Shown here in pieces: positions 9,501 to 18,163 of a DNA stretch of 62,858 nt. Both the position numbers and the translations under genes were made by a program. Origin of the DNA: a virus; the IMG/VR virus record IMGVR_UViG_3300025131_005047, positions 1 to 62,858 of that record; one strand, 5' to 3'. The notes under the pieces were generated by a model, which made no database searches, was not told where the DNA came from, and was given only the letters and a program-made list of their open reading frames with translations. How positions within the stretch are numbered: position 1 is the first letter of the stretch; each line of letters opens with the position of its first letter.

Positions 9501-11562
9501 TGTTTAATTCTCTTCTTACTAACATATTTAAAACACTAGCATGGTCAACAACTATCTTAAATCTTAAAGTACCTGTTCTATCAGTATTATTATAACTAAA
9601 TATTGGTTCTGGTCTTCCTAAAAAATTATTTTGTGTCCAATTTGCTGTACTTGCTTCATCTACTTGTAAATCGTAAGGTGGAAACCACATTACTCTTCCT
9701 CCGTTTGCTCCTTTCTCACACGCAGGTAGGTCATCATAGGTAAAGCCTTTTTCTCTACTTGTTCTCCAAGCTAAGTTCTCAAGAGAGAACATATATTTTT
9801 TAGCTTTTCCATTAACTATATTACTAGACCCACTACCACCTTCATTGGTTCTCCATGGTGCAATATTTAAATTGAAAGGACTGTCTAAGACGGAATAAGT
9901 TTCTTTTCTATGATTCATTTGGGTCTTTTGTAGTCTTCCATATGTCCAATAAGGAATATCTTTAGTCCATAATCTACAATACTCTTTAGCTATTTCTACA
10001 CCTTTTCCGGATGTTGGGTCTGTATTTTCATATTTTCTAACCCTAGAACCTTTAGTTAATTCTTTATAACCATCATTAAAAACTTTACTTGCTTGATTTA
10101 TTGCATGACCTACATGTTTTAACCTTTTTCCTCCAACATTAGGAACTGACTCTATCATTTGTTGAGTAACGTCCATTATGCTATTATCTACATAATCGTA
10201 GTTGGTTGATTTGGTATCGTTATATTGTGGTGGTATTTCTTTATCTCCGTATACTTTAGTACCGTCTGTACTACCTTCTGGACCTTTTGTAGTCCCAGGT
10301 ACAATACCTTCTTTACTTCCGTACCATGTAAACCCACCAGGAACTGTGCCTTTATTTATTATAGCTTTTCCTTTTAATCCAAACCTATAATCATTACCAT
10401 CAAAATCTTTTGCAATTTCATCTGGTCCATAAACTGGTGCATAATTCTCTCCCGCATAGGTATTGTCTGGTGGACTAATCATATCACTCACCTTATTTCT
10501 ATTACTTCCTACATACTGTGGTGGATTAGGGGGATAGTTACCCACTCCTAAGATTCCACCACCAACAAAATCTATAATTTCTCCAAATACCGCACCAACA
10601 GCCGTCTGTGCTTGTGCACCTTCTCCATATTGGGGTCCGTATGTATTATATCTAATATGTTTAAATAATTGAGATTTTTGTCCTCCTCCTGTATATTCTA
10701 AAAATCTTTGTGACGGTGATTGTCTTCTTCGAGGGATGCCTATTAAACTCCCTAATATACCAGTAATGTCTGATATAATTTTTCCTCCCATAGATAGTCC
10801 TCTTGGTTCCTCTAACTCAAAATAATCCCCTGGTATATAAGAAAATGGTAATCCTATTCCCGTTAAACGAGAAATAAAATCTAATCCTTTACCTACAAGT
10901 GATTTAGGTACTGTTATTTGCCAATCTCTCTCTATAATGGATTCATCCCCTCTAATAATGTCTATCGCTGTATATGGGTCTTTAAATCCTTCTAATAAGT
11001 TAACTCTACCTATTGTTTGTTGTTCTAATTCTTGTCCTATTCTATACTGAAATTCTTTTTTTAGTTGTATTGCTCCTAACTGTTGTAGAGTACTATCATC
11101 TATTAAATCAGAGTCTGTTAATAGTCCTTCTGCGGTTACCCCTAATAATATTTGACCAGGAGAATAAAGTTGTCCGATACTATTATGACTTGTAATACCA
11201 CCACCTTCTGGTGCTAAAAAACTAGTTGTATAAACACCGGCATTAGTAGTATCTAAAATAATGGTGTTAATCTCGGTCATATCATCATAACCACCTACAG
11301 GCCCATATTTGTTTGCAAGGAATATTTGGTCAATAAAAAATTCGTTCATAAATTGAGTAGATGGTTGGTCTACAACCGCCATATCTCTCATTTGACTTAT
11401 AACAACCGACCCTGCTTTTTCTACACCACCTGTATTAATTAATAATGTTCCTGTTGGTGTTAGTTCTTGAGCTACCCCACCTAATGGGATACTCTCAAGA
11501 TTTTTGGCTAAAATCTGTTTTCTTAGATATTCCGTTGCGGAAAAACTTAATTCACTTGCCAT
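6541..11562 (-). CDS. Large baseplate/tail structural protein with OmpA-like domain
   Basis: A 1673-residue protein directly after the tape measure gene. The N-terminal third is Gly/Pro-rich. A middle block (about 620-680) has FLGRPEPIFSYNNTD followed by a LRFKIVVDHASV strand, a beta-rich tail-protein pattern. About residues 855-960 resemble an OmpA C-terminal peptidoglycan-binding domain: VTLTFVGGAS, DVNLSQRR-type spacing (NVDLSQRRLDSVYQMM), GESQCV and NCRFVSIVGI. A later block contains SINIVFNYVGGQG, common in baseplate proteins. Likely role: baseplate scaffold with a cell-wall-binding insert. No enzymatic motif was seen. The OmpA-like call rests on motif order only. Confidence 0.7.
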   Translation of the reverse strand: MASELSFSATEYLRKQILAKNLESIPLGGVAQELTPTGTLLINTGGVEKAGSVVISQMRDMAVVDQPSTQFMNEFFIDQIFLANKYGPVGGYDDMTEINTIILDTTNAGVYTTSFLAPEGGGITSHNSIGQLYSPGQILLGVTAEGLLTDSDLIDDSTLQQLGAIQLKKEFQYRIGQELEQQTIGRVNLLEGFKDPYTAIDIIRGDESIIERDWQITVPKSLVGKGLDFISRLTGIGLPFSYIPGDYFELEEPRGLSMGGKIISDITGILGSLIGIPRRRQSPSQRFLEYTGGGQKSQLFKHIRYNTYGPQYGEGAQAQTAVGAVFGEIIDFVGGGILGVGNYPPNPPQYVGSNRNKVSDMISPPDNTYAGENYAPVYGPDEIAKDFDGNDYRFGLKGKAIINKGTVPGGFTWYGSKEGIVPGTTKGPEGSTDGTKVYGDKEIPPQYNDTKSTNYDYVDNSIMDVTQQMIESVPNVGGKRLKHVGHAINQASKVFNDGYKELTKGSRVRKYENTDPTSGKGVEIAKEYCRLWTKDIPYWTYGRLQKTQMNHRKETYSVLDSPFNLNIAPWRTNEGGSGSSNIVNGKAKKYMFSLENLAWRTSREKGFTYDDLPACEKGANGGRVMWFPPYDLQVDEASTANWTQNNFLGRPEPIFSYNNTDRTGTLRFKIVVDHASVLNMLVRRELNKLTDEEVNGIIDSFHAGCKTYDIYDLARKWNLGVSTIQEIETIINTVDVDQETISEIADGTNTTDPQIIEDPYDSGPLIAFASPALSFYFENDYPDPNTRLVKSTSPYNALADVYYSTANQDTYQTQQPNSSLKQGLVSFFNEATSQCCEEADRFHKFMVEVDNALKDKKNRVTLTFVGGASNLAPSDYNVDLSQRRLDSVYQMMRDYSLAGEQPFKTYLEKGFLIFPEGSALGESQCVSTVSDDAGDRAASVYNAAAANCRFVSIVGIDVEAIPGDDIPETYTTPPTTTTWRYDRPSPTPPIVKKKTEKQMNTRREIANKVLREMVTECDYFDMLKEEDPFIYDSLKDKFKYFHPAFHAITPEGLNSRLTFLNQCVRPGSTIPTKKGTGELDYETDAKNTSFGAPPVCVLRIGDFYHTKIIIQNLSISYDDNLLDFNPEGIGVQPMIASINIVFNYVGGQGLKGPVERLQNALSFNFYGNTEMYDSRAVYTVTDDDPDEQKWLQENQDLINQVGADLEDEAAKTDDLDTSANDGQTIGDRTTAQTTASGETGFITYKTVFNDYLQQNGVYITGTLSELELLLTSRNYGLLQLVMAERQWTEGQYYYPTTPNSFANVPGKLLGQPVDVSTRINALYDWCENEIKNDNTYIQQKHIIEAFPTNARKRKLRRFLKQKLEESRDAITNELEEVATNLGEKVVELSPFIERLNTVAFSCDGYVSTAKPVSFALTGLTEIHTSSAQQTTPPTDTLQELGNDYSYMINTLNYYVDTLNGDAGVACTINELPCENASSSLNPSESGSLSKIGKYISPNSFEVAPGGTLDPTTMAVEYLIFNQEIIDKDVVDMESTENFYYYQDVFNLNNTTGTLWTEIYEKLNMEMDEIWWVNARKNLSIAFVKNEDYYLKNLQAITKQVKDRFVSEEGTITEGLTTVGDNLTTEFISLDKERKVYYEKTVGPFVAACETNLLALSYKSNNPDNNFNWKFNRE

Positions 11563-11601
11563 AGGTTATATTTTATATGTAAATATTCTTATTTATCATT
11601 A

Positions 11602-13929
11602 TTATGCCATTAGTGCACCTACACCACCACCTTTTTGTAATTCTTTATATCCTGGTTTACCATCTAACGAAGTTTCTACTAATTTATCTTTTAGCCACAT
11701 TAATACTAAATTCTTATCTAATAGTTCTTTTGCATCAATATTCATATTAAGTCCTGCAGCATTTAATGTAGCGGAACCACCTAAATTAACATCCACTTTG
11801 AGTTTATTATCTCCTCTCGCTTGAGCTCCTTGTCCTCGTATTTGGCTTCTAAAATCATCAATGTCTGAAGCCCCAATCGTTCCTGCGGGTAATGCACTAT
11901 TCATTTTAGTACTATCAAATGCGGCAATTATATCTGTAGATTTAGTTCTAACCCGTCCACTTGAGTTGGATATCTCCGTAACTCCTTGTGTTAGATAGTC
12001 CTCTGTGTCTGCAGTGTCAACGCCGAAATAACCTATAGCTAAGTCTATATATTGCTCCCATTTAGTTCCAAACGCTTGTTTAAATCCCTGTTCAAAACTA
12101 GTAAAGGATTCTGCCCAAGCTGCGTCCACTGCAGCCTCACTTCCTGCAGTGGGTGTTAGTGCATCTTGTAACACTTCTCTAAGTGTAACAGCAGATGCTT
12201 TCATCCCCTCCTGTATTCCCTCCATAATTGGGTGTTGTAACTTCTCTATTGTATTTTCTGCTAATGCTCCTCCCGCTGCACCTAATTCCATTTCGAACCC
12301 TAACTGACCTTTCGTAAATTGTGCTTGAATGGCCTCCAATGCGGTCATCGACCTAAACATTATTTCTTTTTCAGATTGAGCGTCCAATTCTTTTGCTCTC
12401 TCTTCGTCCCCTTTCATAGAGTCTCTTAAATCTGTAATCATGTCACCAGTTAAATCTTCTAAAGCCACAAAATCTTCTCCCGCTTCTAATTGTATCTTAT
12501 ATTTTCCGTCTCTGAATTCTGCCATACTTGCGGCAAACTGTTGTAGTTGTTCTGCATCTTCTGTGCCCGCGAATGCCCCTAAATTCATCTGGGACATAGC
12601 TATTGTTTCTTTTTTAGCCATTTTAACTGAGTTAACATATTCCTCGTAACCCATACCCAATTGTTCTGCCATTGCTCTCATTCTCCTCATTTCTGTAGGA
12701 GAAATTCCCATTTCACCAGTTTCTTCATTAAATGTTATGGCTGCCTCACCCGCTTCGATTATAGCGTTTTGTAAACCTTCTAAATCAGAAGTAGCCATAA
12801 ACATTAATTTAAATGGGTCCGCTAAATCACCGACTGCACCACCAATAACTTGTAAATTTGCGGCTAACTCTATGGCCCCTTCAGGGTCAATTACTTTATC
12901 CATCAAAGTTTTAACACTCTGCATACTCAGACCTAGCCTTTGTGCTTGTGCTGCCATTCGGGTAAATCCTTGTACTCCGTCTTTGAAATTATAGGCATTA
13001 ACCATAGACATATTGTCTGCGACAGTCCTCATGAATTTCCCAACATTGAGTCCCATACTGACCGCGACATCTCTCATTTCCATACCTTTGTCTAATGCTG
13101 CATCAACACCAACTCCCATTTTGTCAAATCCTTGGACTAATCTTGCAGTAGCATCCGCACCTAATTCTGTTGCATCAGCAAAAATAGCAAGTCTCGCTAT
13201 TGTCTCATCATCTATAGATAAATTTCTTCCGATAACCTCACTTAGTGTAGATACTGCTCTTAATGTTTCCTCAAATTCTATACCGTATTCAGAAGCTATT
13301 ATTGTTGCCTCGGCAATATTTTTTTGGTAGGTGGTCTGCATTGTACCTTGCATTCCCATACTCTTAACAACTGATTTTCTAATTGCCCCTTCTTTCTCTA
13401 ACGCACCATTTGCTAATCGTAATAAAGCATTCAGTCGTTGTTGTCCATCTGCACCTCCGGTAACGAGATTACCTATGTCCTCGTAAAATGCTTTACTCTT
13501 TCCTAATAATAAACTTTTTGCTGTTTGTAACTCAACTTCGTGTTCTGTTCCTTTATTAAGTTTGTCTTGTAACGCAATTTGTTCCTTTAGTATCTTTTTG
13601 TTGGCTGTGTTTAGTACGTTGATTTCACTTTGTAAAATTTTACGATGTTTACTATCTTTTATCAGCTTAGCCAAAAGCTCTGCTTCTTCAGCAGCGTCTA
13701 GATAGGATGGTAACGGCATCTCAATACCAAAAAGCTTAGCTAATTTAAGGGAATATGGGTTACCTTGGTTTCCGTATTTTAAAATGGAGTTTACTCTGGC
13801 CTGATGATTAGGTTCATCTTTTCTATTAAATATCCCTAATGGGACACCTAACTCTGGATGGGATGCGAAGTAGGGTTGTCCTCCAGACAATAACTTCTCA
13901 ATATATAATTGTATTAATAGCCTCAACAT
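11602..13929 (-). CDS. Tail tape measure protein
   Basis: A 775-residue, largely alpha-helical protein rich in Ala, Met, Glu and Lys. It has a predicted coiled-coil region at about residues 80-150 and repeated helical segments such as ATELGADATARLVQGFDKMG and NLQVIGGAVGDLADPF. These are typical of phage tape measure proteins, which set tail length inside the tube. The C-terminus is Gly/Ala-rich. It follows the tail tube and the overlapping chaperone pair, the canonical order. At 775 residues it is not especially long, so the tail would be of ordinary length. The ATG is 27 bp beyond the end of the chaperone extension. Confidence 0.8.
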   Translation of the reverse strand: MLRLLIQLYIEKLLSGGQPYFASHPELGVPLGIFNRKDEPNHQARVNSILKYGNQGNPYSLKLAKLFGIEMPLPSYLDAAEEAELLAKLIKDSKHRKILQSEINVLNTANKKILKEQIALQDKLNKGTEHEVELQTAKSLLLGKSKAFYEDIGNLVTGGADGQQRLNALLRLANGALEKEGAIRKSVVKSMGMQGTMQTTYQKNIAEATIIASEYGIEFEETLRAVSTLSEVIGRNLSIDDETIARLAIFADATELGADATARLVQGFDKMGVGVDAALDKGMEMRDVAVSMGLNVGKFMRTVADNMSMVNAYNFKDGVQGFTRMAAQAQRLGLSMQSVKTLMDKVIDPEGAIELAANLQVIGGAVGDLADPFKLMFMATSDLEGLQNAIIEAGEAAITFNEETGEMGISPTEMRRMRAMAEQLGMGYEEYVNSVKMAKKETIAMSQMNLGAFAGTEDAEQLQQFAASMAEFRDGKYKIQLEAGEDFVALEDLTGDMITDLRDSMKGDEERAKELDAQSEKEIMFRSMTALEAIQAQFTKGQLGFEMELGAAGGALAENTIEKLQHPIMEGIQEGMKASAVTLREVLQDALTPTAGSEAAVDAAWAESFTSFEQGFKQAFGTKWEQYIDLAIGYFGVDTADTEDYLTQGVTEISNSSGRVRTKSTDIIAAFDSTKMNSALPAGTIGASDIDDFRSQIRGQGAQARGDNKLKVDVNLGGSATLNAAGLNMNIDAKELLDKNLVLMWLKDKLVETSLDGKPGYKELQKGGGVGALMA

Positions 13930-13956
13930 ATCTTTCGTTTAAATATAAATATCTAA

Positions 13957-14166
13957 CTACAGATTTCTTTTGTTTCTGGCTTTTTCGATGTTCTCTTGTT
14001 TTTGTTGAGCTTCTTGTACCATTTTATCTATAAAAAATCTACGTTCATAGACTGGCATAATTAAACAATCCTGGTAGGAAAAGTTTGCATGCTTTACTAA
14101 ATAATAAATTTCCTCGAGTAGTGAAAGCCTATACTCCGAAGAAAGGGCGAAAAAAGGCGACCCCAA
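13957..14166 (-). CDS. Out-of-frame extension of the tail assembly chaperone (GT-like)
   Basis: A 69-codon frame whose only possible independent start is a TTG at 14166. It overlaps the 3' end of the upstream gene by 38 bp, in the +1 (equivalently -2) frame. Its peptide (YRLSLLEEIYYLVKH, MPVYERRFFIDKM and a Gln/Lys-rich tail) is helical. Reading across the run of six T residues on the coding strand (14155-14150) joins the upstream protein to this frame in one smooth sequence, GVAFFALSSEYR, giving a product of about 312 residues. Together with the tube-before, tape-measure-after context this matches the G/GT chaperone arrangement, where frameshifting makes a long minor form. Independent TTG initiation or a homopolymer sequencing error are alternatives. 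Confidence 0.6.
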   Translation of the reverse strand: MGSPFFALSSEYRLSLLEEIYYLVKHANFSYQDCLIMPVYERRFFIDKMVQEAQQKQENIEKARNKRNL

Positions 14167-14896
14167 ATGAAATTCTTGTGCTCACTTGGTTGCCGGAAGG
14201 CGCTGTAACGGTTCTTTCTAAATCTAAACCTGGTTTATTTTCTACAATGTATCTTCTTAGAGCTTGAGAATCCTTTATTGGCATTGCTTGTATACGAGTC
14301 GCTATAACTCCTAAGTCTTTTTCTCCTTCTATTTCTACTATATGTTTTTCTAGTCTTTTGGTAACTGTAGGTACTATTTGTACTCCACTATAATGTTCTT
14401 TTAGGTCTTGTAGTTCATTCTCTTCTTTACCAGTTAGAAATCTAAATTTTATTTTTTTCTTAGATGATGGTAGGGTAAAGTCAAAATTGTTGTCACTATC
14501 TGGTTTTAATTTAAACTCCTTAGTTCCAACAGTAGATAAATCGACGGTATGTGTAAAGTTAGTATTATCTTTAGAATCTACTAAGGTAATTTCATACTTT
14601 GCCCCATAAGCTGTATTTCTAAGAAATAAAAGAATAGCTTCTTTATCACATTCTAATAGTTCGTCCATTTGAAAGTCTGGTTCTAATATCTTTCTTCTTA
14701 AAAGTACGTCCACCATTTCACCGGATTGTACTAAATTCTGAGACATAATAATATTTTCGTCTGCTGCTGTTAGGTATGAAACTTTAATACTAGATTTTTT
14801 ATTTTTAGAGAACATTCCTTTTGATGGTAACTCAATAACATCATAAGGTACATTACTTTGAAGGTCTTCTTGTGCGTGTACGTTTGTTGGGTTCAT
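14129..14896 (-). CDS. Tail assembly chaperone / gp26-like protein (G-like short form)
   Basis: A 255-residue protein starting with YDVIELPSKGMFSKNKKSS and a YLTAADENI motif, a pattern known from T4-type phage baseplate/tail assembly proteins annotated as gp26-like. It sits between the tail tube and the tape measure, the position of the tail chaperone G in other tailed phages. The 3' end overlaps a second frame, and a six-T run lies seven codons before the stop. I infer that it is the short, abundant form of a frameshifted chaperone pair that keeps the tape measure soluble during tube assembly. The ATG at 14896 follows a 211-bp untranslated gap with a TATAAATC element (14907-14900), one mismatch from the late promoter. 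Confidence 0.65.
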   Translation of the reverse strand: MNPTNVHAQEDLQSNVPYDVIELPSKGMFSKNKKSSIKVSYLTAADENIIMSQNLVQSGEMVDVLLRRKILEPDFQMDELLECDKEAILLFLRNTAYGAKYEITLVDSKDNTNFTHTVDLSTVGTKEFKLKPDSDNNFDFTLPSSKKKIKFRFLTGKEENELQDLKEHYSGVQIVPTVTKRLEKHIVEIEGEKDLGVIATRIQAMPIKDSQALRRYIVENKPGLDLERTVTAPSGNQVSTRISFGVAFFRPFFGV

Positions 14897-15052
14897 TTTG
14901 ATTTATATTTTATACAAAGGTTCTTTATATTTTATTATATGTAAACATTTATTACTAGCATAAGTATACTTAGTAAAGAAATTTTTATGGTTATTATATA
15001 CCTTGTCTGTATAAAGATAATAAGTAAGTTGGAAAAGAAAATAATAGCATAT

Positions 15053-15080
15053 AAAAAATCCATACCTTAGATATGGATTT
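15053..15080 (-). terminator. Rho-independent terminator after tail tube gene
   Basis: On the minus strand the sequence forms a 9-bp perfect stem, AAATCCATA/TATGGATTT, with a 7-base loop, continuing into a run of T residues. It lies 28 bp after the tail tube stop codon and would end a separate abundant tube transcript before the chaperone gene. The stem is A/T-rich, so strength is uncertain. The rest of the 14897-15107 gap shows no gene. Confidence 0.6.
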
Positions 15081-15107
15081 AATATTATATATGTAGTAAT
15101 GCCTAGT

Positions 15108-15596
15108 TTAGTAAACTAATATACATCTATCTGGTCTTAAGGTTGCTGCGATATTTGCAATACCTTCATCACCATAAGATAAATCATTAAAGTTAACATC
15201 AGTTAAGAATGTTCCTTGTAGAATCCATTTTTCCACTACAACTCCTGTAGGGTCTAGCATCTCTAAGTCGATATCTTTTTTATAACCTGCAGCGTATCCC
15301 ATTCTTCCTGTAACTGACTCTGCGTGTAATCTTGCCCATTCCATTAATGCTTGTGCTGCGGAAGGACCGATAGGGTCTCTAAATGTTACGTTAATTGTAT
15401 TCCACACAAATCTACCAGCTACATATGTAGAGGTATTTAAAAAAGGAATTTCTACAGAACCAATACTAATATTAGGTCTAGATGTACTTTCCACATACCA
15501 TTCATTAATTCCTAACGATGAAGGAAATCTTAATATAAACCTATTCTTTTTCTTAGGTTCGTACGGTATGGGCATTTTCATTAATAAGTCAGCCAT
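15108..15596 (-). CDS. 19: Tail tube protein (T4 gp19-like)
   Basis: A 162-residue protein matching the T4 gp19 tail tube family in length and in pattern: an N-terminal KKKNRFILRFP strand, EWYVESTSRPNISIG, a central NTINVTFRDPIGPSAAQALMEW block and a MGYAAGYKKDIDLEMLDPTG block. It forms the inner tube through which DNA passes. It is flanked by a terminator downstream and a 118-bp gap upstream, so it may be transcribed as its own unit, as expected for a high-copy protein. The family assignment is strong. Confidence 0.9.
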   Translation of the reverse strand: MADLLMKMPIPYEPKKKNRFILRFPSSLGINEWYVESTSRPNISIGSVEIPFLNTSTYVAGRFVWNTINVTFRDPIGPSAAQALMEWARLHAESVTGRMGYAAGYKKDIDLEMLDPTGVVVEKWILQGTFLTDVNFNDLSYGDEGIANIAATLRPDRCILVY

Positions 15597-15714
15597 AATT
15601 TTTTATTCTTTTTTGTAATTCTTATTCATCAATAAATATAAACAACTTTGAAAATTTCTCATTTTTTGTCTTTACTTGCTTTAATAGTTTCTATTATATA
15701 TAATATAGCCGCTT

Positions 15715-16365
15715 TTAAATCTTAGCTTTCATAACAAATAGCTTATTAGCTTTAGTACTATCTAATGTGCTCTTTAATCTCTTTACTGCTTTTAAGTTCT
15801 TTATATCATCATCTAAAAATACAATTTCATCATAGTCATCTAATAGTCCATTTATAATTTCTGCTTTTTTATCAAAGTCCGCCACTGCGGTTAGTTTTGA
15901 TGAAGTGACTGCATCATTAATAGCATAAACTAAATTTCTGTCTAATCTGTCTCCTATTGGGACTAATCTTCCTTCTTTATCTCTATACATTAACCACTCC
16001 CTTAAAGTGTCGTAGACAGCGTCCTCGTGACCTCTGGCAGTCAATATACCAATGTTATACCCTCTATTTATAAATTCATCCATCACATTAAGATTTGCAA
16101 TAATAGGTTCTCCACCCATAATTGAATCTGTAATAGATTTAGGGTCTGCAAAATCTCTATAATCGTAATATTTTTTGGTTTCGTCCGTAACTTTTTCATT
16201 ACGATATTCTGCTGGGGTTAATGCAACTTCCTCTTCACCAGGAAATTGTCTATAGATGTATATGTCTTCAGGTTCAACTACTGTGTCGTCTAAATCTAAC
16301 AATACAAGTCTATTTAAGTTTGCAAGTTCTTTTAAAATAAATCTATTACTTATATTTTTAATCAC
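15715..16365 (-). CDS. HAD-superfamily phosphatase with N-terminal leader
   Basis: A 216-residue HAD hydrolase. Motif I is LLDLDDTVV (Asp24 and Asp26), motif II is GILTARG, a Lys follows in FDKKAEIIN, and motif IV is VFLDDDIKNL, so all catalytic positions are present. The first 18 residues precede the HAD core and contain FILKEL, an L-x-E motif like T4 prohead-protease sites. It is the third gene of a set read in order aldolase, deoxyribosyltransferase-like, phosphatase, 7 bp after the previous stop. The substrate is unknown; dephosphorylation of nucleotides or deoxyribose phosphates would fit the neighbours (inference). Confidence 0.8.
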   Translation of the reverse strand: MIKNISNRFILKELANLNRLVLLDLDDTVVEPEDIYIYRQFPGEEEVALTPAEYRNEKVTDETKKYYDYRDFADPKSITDSIMGGEPIIANLNVMDEFINRGYNIGILTARGHEDAVYDTLREWLMYRDKEGRLVPIGDRLDRNLVYAINDAVTSSKLTAVADFDKKAEIINGLLDDYDEIVFLDDDIKNLKAVKRLKSTLDSTKANKLFVMKAKI

Positions 16366-16372
16366 TAATTTT

Positions 16373-17344
16373 TTATTTAAAATTTTCTAAGAAAGGCCAT
16401 AATTCATCATCGACTAAAATTTTGGTAATGGAAGGCATCATCCATGGGGATATATTTGATAGTTTCATTCCGTTAGTTAACCAGATAATAATTTGTGAAT
16501 TTTTTAATGCACTAATTTGAGCCTCTCCGAATGTACCCGCTCCCGCAGTACCATCAAAATTTATTAAATTAGTGTCACATATTTTTAACATATACAAATC
16601 TTGTACTACTATTTTGTCTCTTATTTTCTCTCTAAATACTTTAAAAGACTCATTATCTAATTCATTTGATTTCCAAGTTTTAAATAGTTTTTGGAACTCT
16701 TCGTCTTCATCTCTTACGGTTTCTGCTCTCATAGGATTAAGTATGATTGGTATTTCCAATCCTTTAAAATCCATTGTACCATTTGTAACTAATTCTAAAA
16801 GTCTATTACCTTTAACAACATGGTCTGGTCCAAAAAAGTCTTCTACTTTAGTTCTCCATGAAAGTGCATCATCCGCAAAATCTATTCCACCACCCAAATA
16901 AATTGCTCTAGGTTTAAACACTCCATCCATATCCATAGGGTCCAACACATCTATTAAATGAATAGTATCTTTCATTTCATCTGCACTTGCATTAATAAGA
17001 AAGTCAGAAGCTTTATCAGTTAGATATCTTTTTAACCATTTTTTCATTTTAGAAAAGAAACCGTCAGCTTTAAGTTCTGGTATTCCCCCATATGAAATCT
17101 CATTTAAATCATCAGATACATCCTCATCATCCCTCATTTTTCTAAATTCATCATCATAAAAATAATCTGGATTCGTCCCAGGATATTCCCTCCAATTATC
17201 TGGCCTATCATCTTCAGTAGTATTAACTAAATCATTTAAAACTTTTTTTACTTCTTCTCTTTTCTCTGGAGATAGTGATACTAGTTCATCATAAAGATTT
17301 GTTTTATCTTCTACAAATTCTCTTATAATTCTTTTGGTGTTCAT
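16373..17344 (-). CDS. Nucleoside 2-deoxyribosyltransferase-like protein
   Basis: A 323-residue protein. The C-terminal half resembles nucleoside 2-deoxyribosyltransferases: RAIYLGGGIDFADDALSWR (about 147-164), ILNPMRAE, then CDTNLINFDGTAGAG and TFGEAQISALKNSQIIIWL, with Glu274 at the expected nucleophile region. Such enzymes exchange bases on 2'-deoxynucleosides or cleave the glycosidic bond. About 145 N-terminal residues have no recognised domain and are charged; the extreme N-terminus (MNTKRIIREFVE) is a short helix with an I-x-E motif. The ATG directly abuts the stop of the aldolase gene, indicating co-translation. The family call is moderate. Confidence 0.6.
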   Translation of the reverse strand: MNTKRIIREFVEDKTNLYDELVSLSPEKREEVKKVLNDLVNTTEDDRPDNWREYPGTNPDYFYDDEFRKMRDDEDVSDDLNEISYGGIPELKADGFFSKMKKWLKRYLTDKASDFLINASADEMKDTIHLIDVLDPMDMDGVFKPRAIYLGGGIDFADDALSWRTKVEDFFGPDHVVKGNRLLELVTNGTMDFKGLEIPIILNPMRAETVRDEDEEFQKLFKTWKSNELDNESFKVFREKIRDKIVVQDLYMLKICDTNLINFDGTAGAGTFGEAQISALKNSQIIIWLTNGMKLSNISPWMMPSITKILVDDELWPFLENFK

Positions 17345-18151
17345 TTAATAATTTGTTTTTTCTATTTTATTACCTTTTATAATATCTTTTGCAGCAGACG
17401 TTCCTAATCTAGTAGCCCCTGCGTCCATCATTCTTTCTGCATCTTCTTTACTATAAATACCACCAGAAGCCTTAACTTGCAGGGGTCCTGCGTTGGACTT
17501 CATAATACTTACAGCGTCTGTTGTTGCACCACCATGTCCACTACCTTCTGGATTAAAGAATCCTGTAGAAGTTTTAACAAAAACATTACGAGCTTTTTCA
17601 GGACCAACAGTTTCTATAACTATTTTACTAATTAATGTTGTAAGTTCAGCAATTGCTTGAGGACCTAAAGCTCCTGATTCTATAATCCACTTAACCGTTT
17701 TTCCTTCACTTATCCCTATAGCTGTTCCTTCACTCACTTCCTTCATAACCTTATCTAGGTCACCACTCAAAAAAGCTTTATAATCTACCACAAAATCCAA
17801 TTCATCAACCCCGTTTTCAATTGCTTCCAAAGCTTCATCCATTTTATCACCATGTTCATTATCCCCATAAGGGAACCCTATAACGGTACCAACTAAAACA
17901 TTAGCCCCTTTATTATCTATAAATTCACGTGCTGTTTTAACATATTCAGGCCTTATCATAACTAATTTCATGTCATGTTCTATTGCATCTTTAATTGTGT
18001 CGAAAACTATTCTATCAGTTTCAAACTCATTTACCCCCGCTTGTTCTGGTGTTTTTAAATATGTAGAATCTAGATAACGGGATAAATCAACGTCATCTTG
18101 TTCTTTTATCAACATTAAATCTTTTATTCTTTTTATTTGTTCATTTAACAT
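17345..18151 (-). CDS. deoC: Deoxyribose-phosphate aldolase with N-terminal leader
   Basis: A 268-residue class I aldolase that interconverts 2-deoxyribose-5-phosphate with glyceraldehyde-3-phosphate and acetaldehyde. Conserved blocks are present: VLVGTVIGFPYG, DELDFVVDY (Asp119), the Schiff-base lysine Lys193 in FVKTSTGF, Lys227 in VKASGGI and GATRLGTSAA. The family core begins at LSRYLDSTYLK, so about 22 leader residues (core motif EQIKRIKDLM, then LIKE) are extra. The leader resembles a phage capsid-targeting peptide with an I-x-E processing motif (inference). It is the first gene of the minus-strand set, with a late promoter just upstream. A phage-borne deoC could recycle host deoxyribose or feed the deoxyribosyltransferase neighbour. 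Confidence 0.88.
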   Translation of the reverse strand: MLNEQIKRIKDLMLIKEQDDVDLSRYLDSTYLKTPEQAGVNEFETDRIVFDTIKDAIEHDMKLVMIRPEYVKTAREFIDNKGANVLVGTVIGFPYGDNEHGDKMDEALEAIENGVDELDFVVDYKAFLSGDLDKVMKEVSEGTAIGISEGKTVKWIIESGALGPQAIAELTTLISKIVIETVGPEKARNVFVKTSTGFFNPEGSGHGGATTDAVSIMKSNAGPLQVKASGGIYSKEDAERMMDAGATRLGTSAAKDIIKGNKIEKTNY

Positions 18152-18163
18152 CTAGTAATTGTT

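Noticed and set aside
13944-13951. Plus-strand TATAAATA between tape measure and chaperone genes
   Set aside because: It points away from the minus-strand genes and leads to no plus-strand gene.
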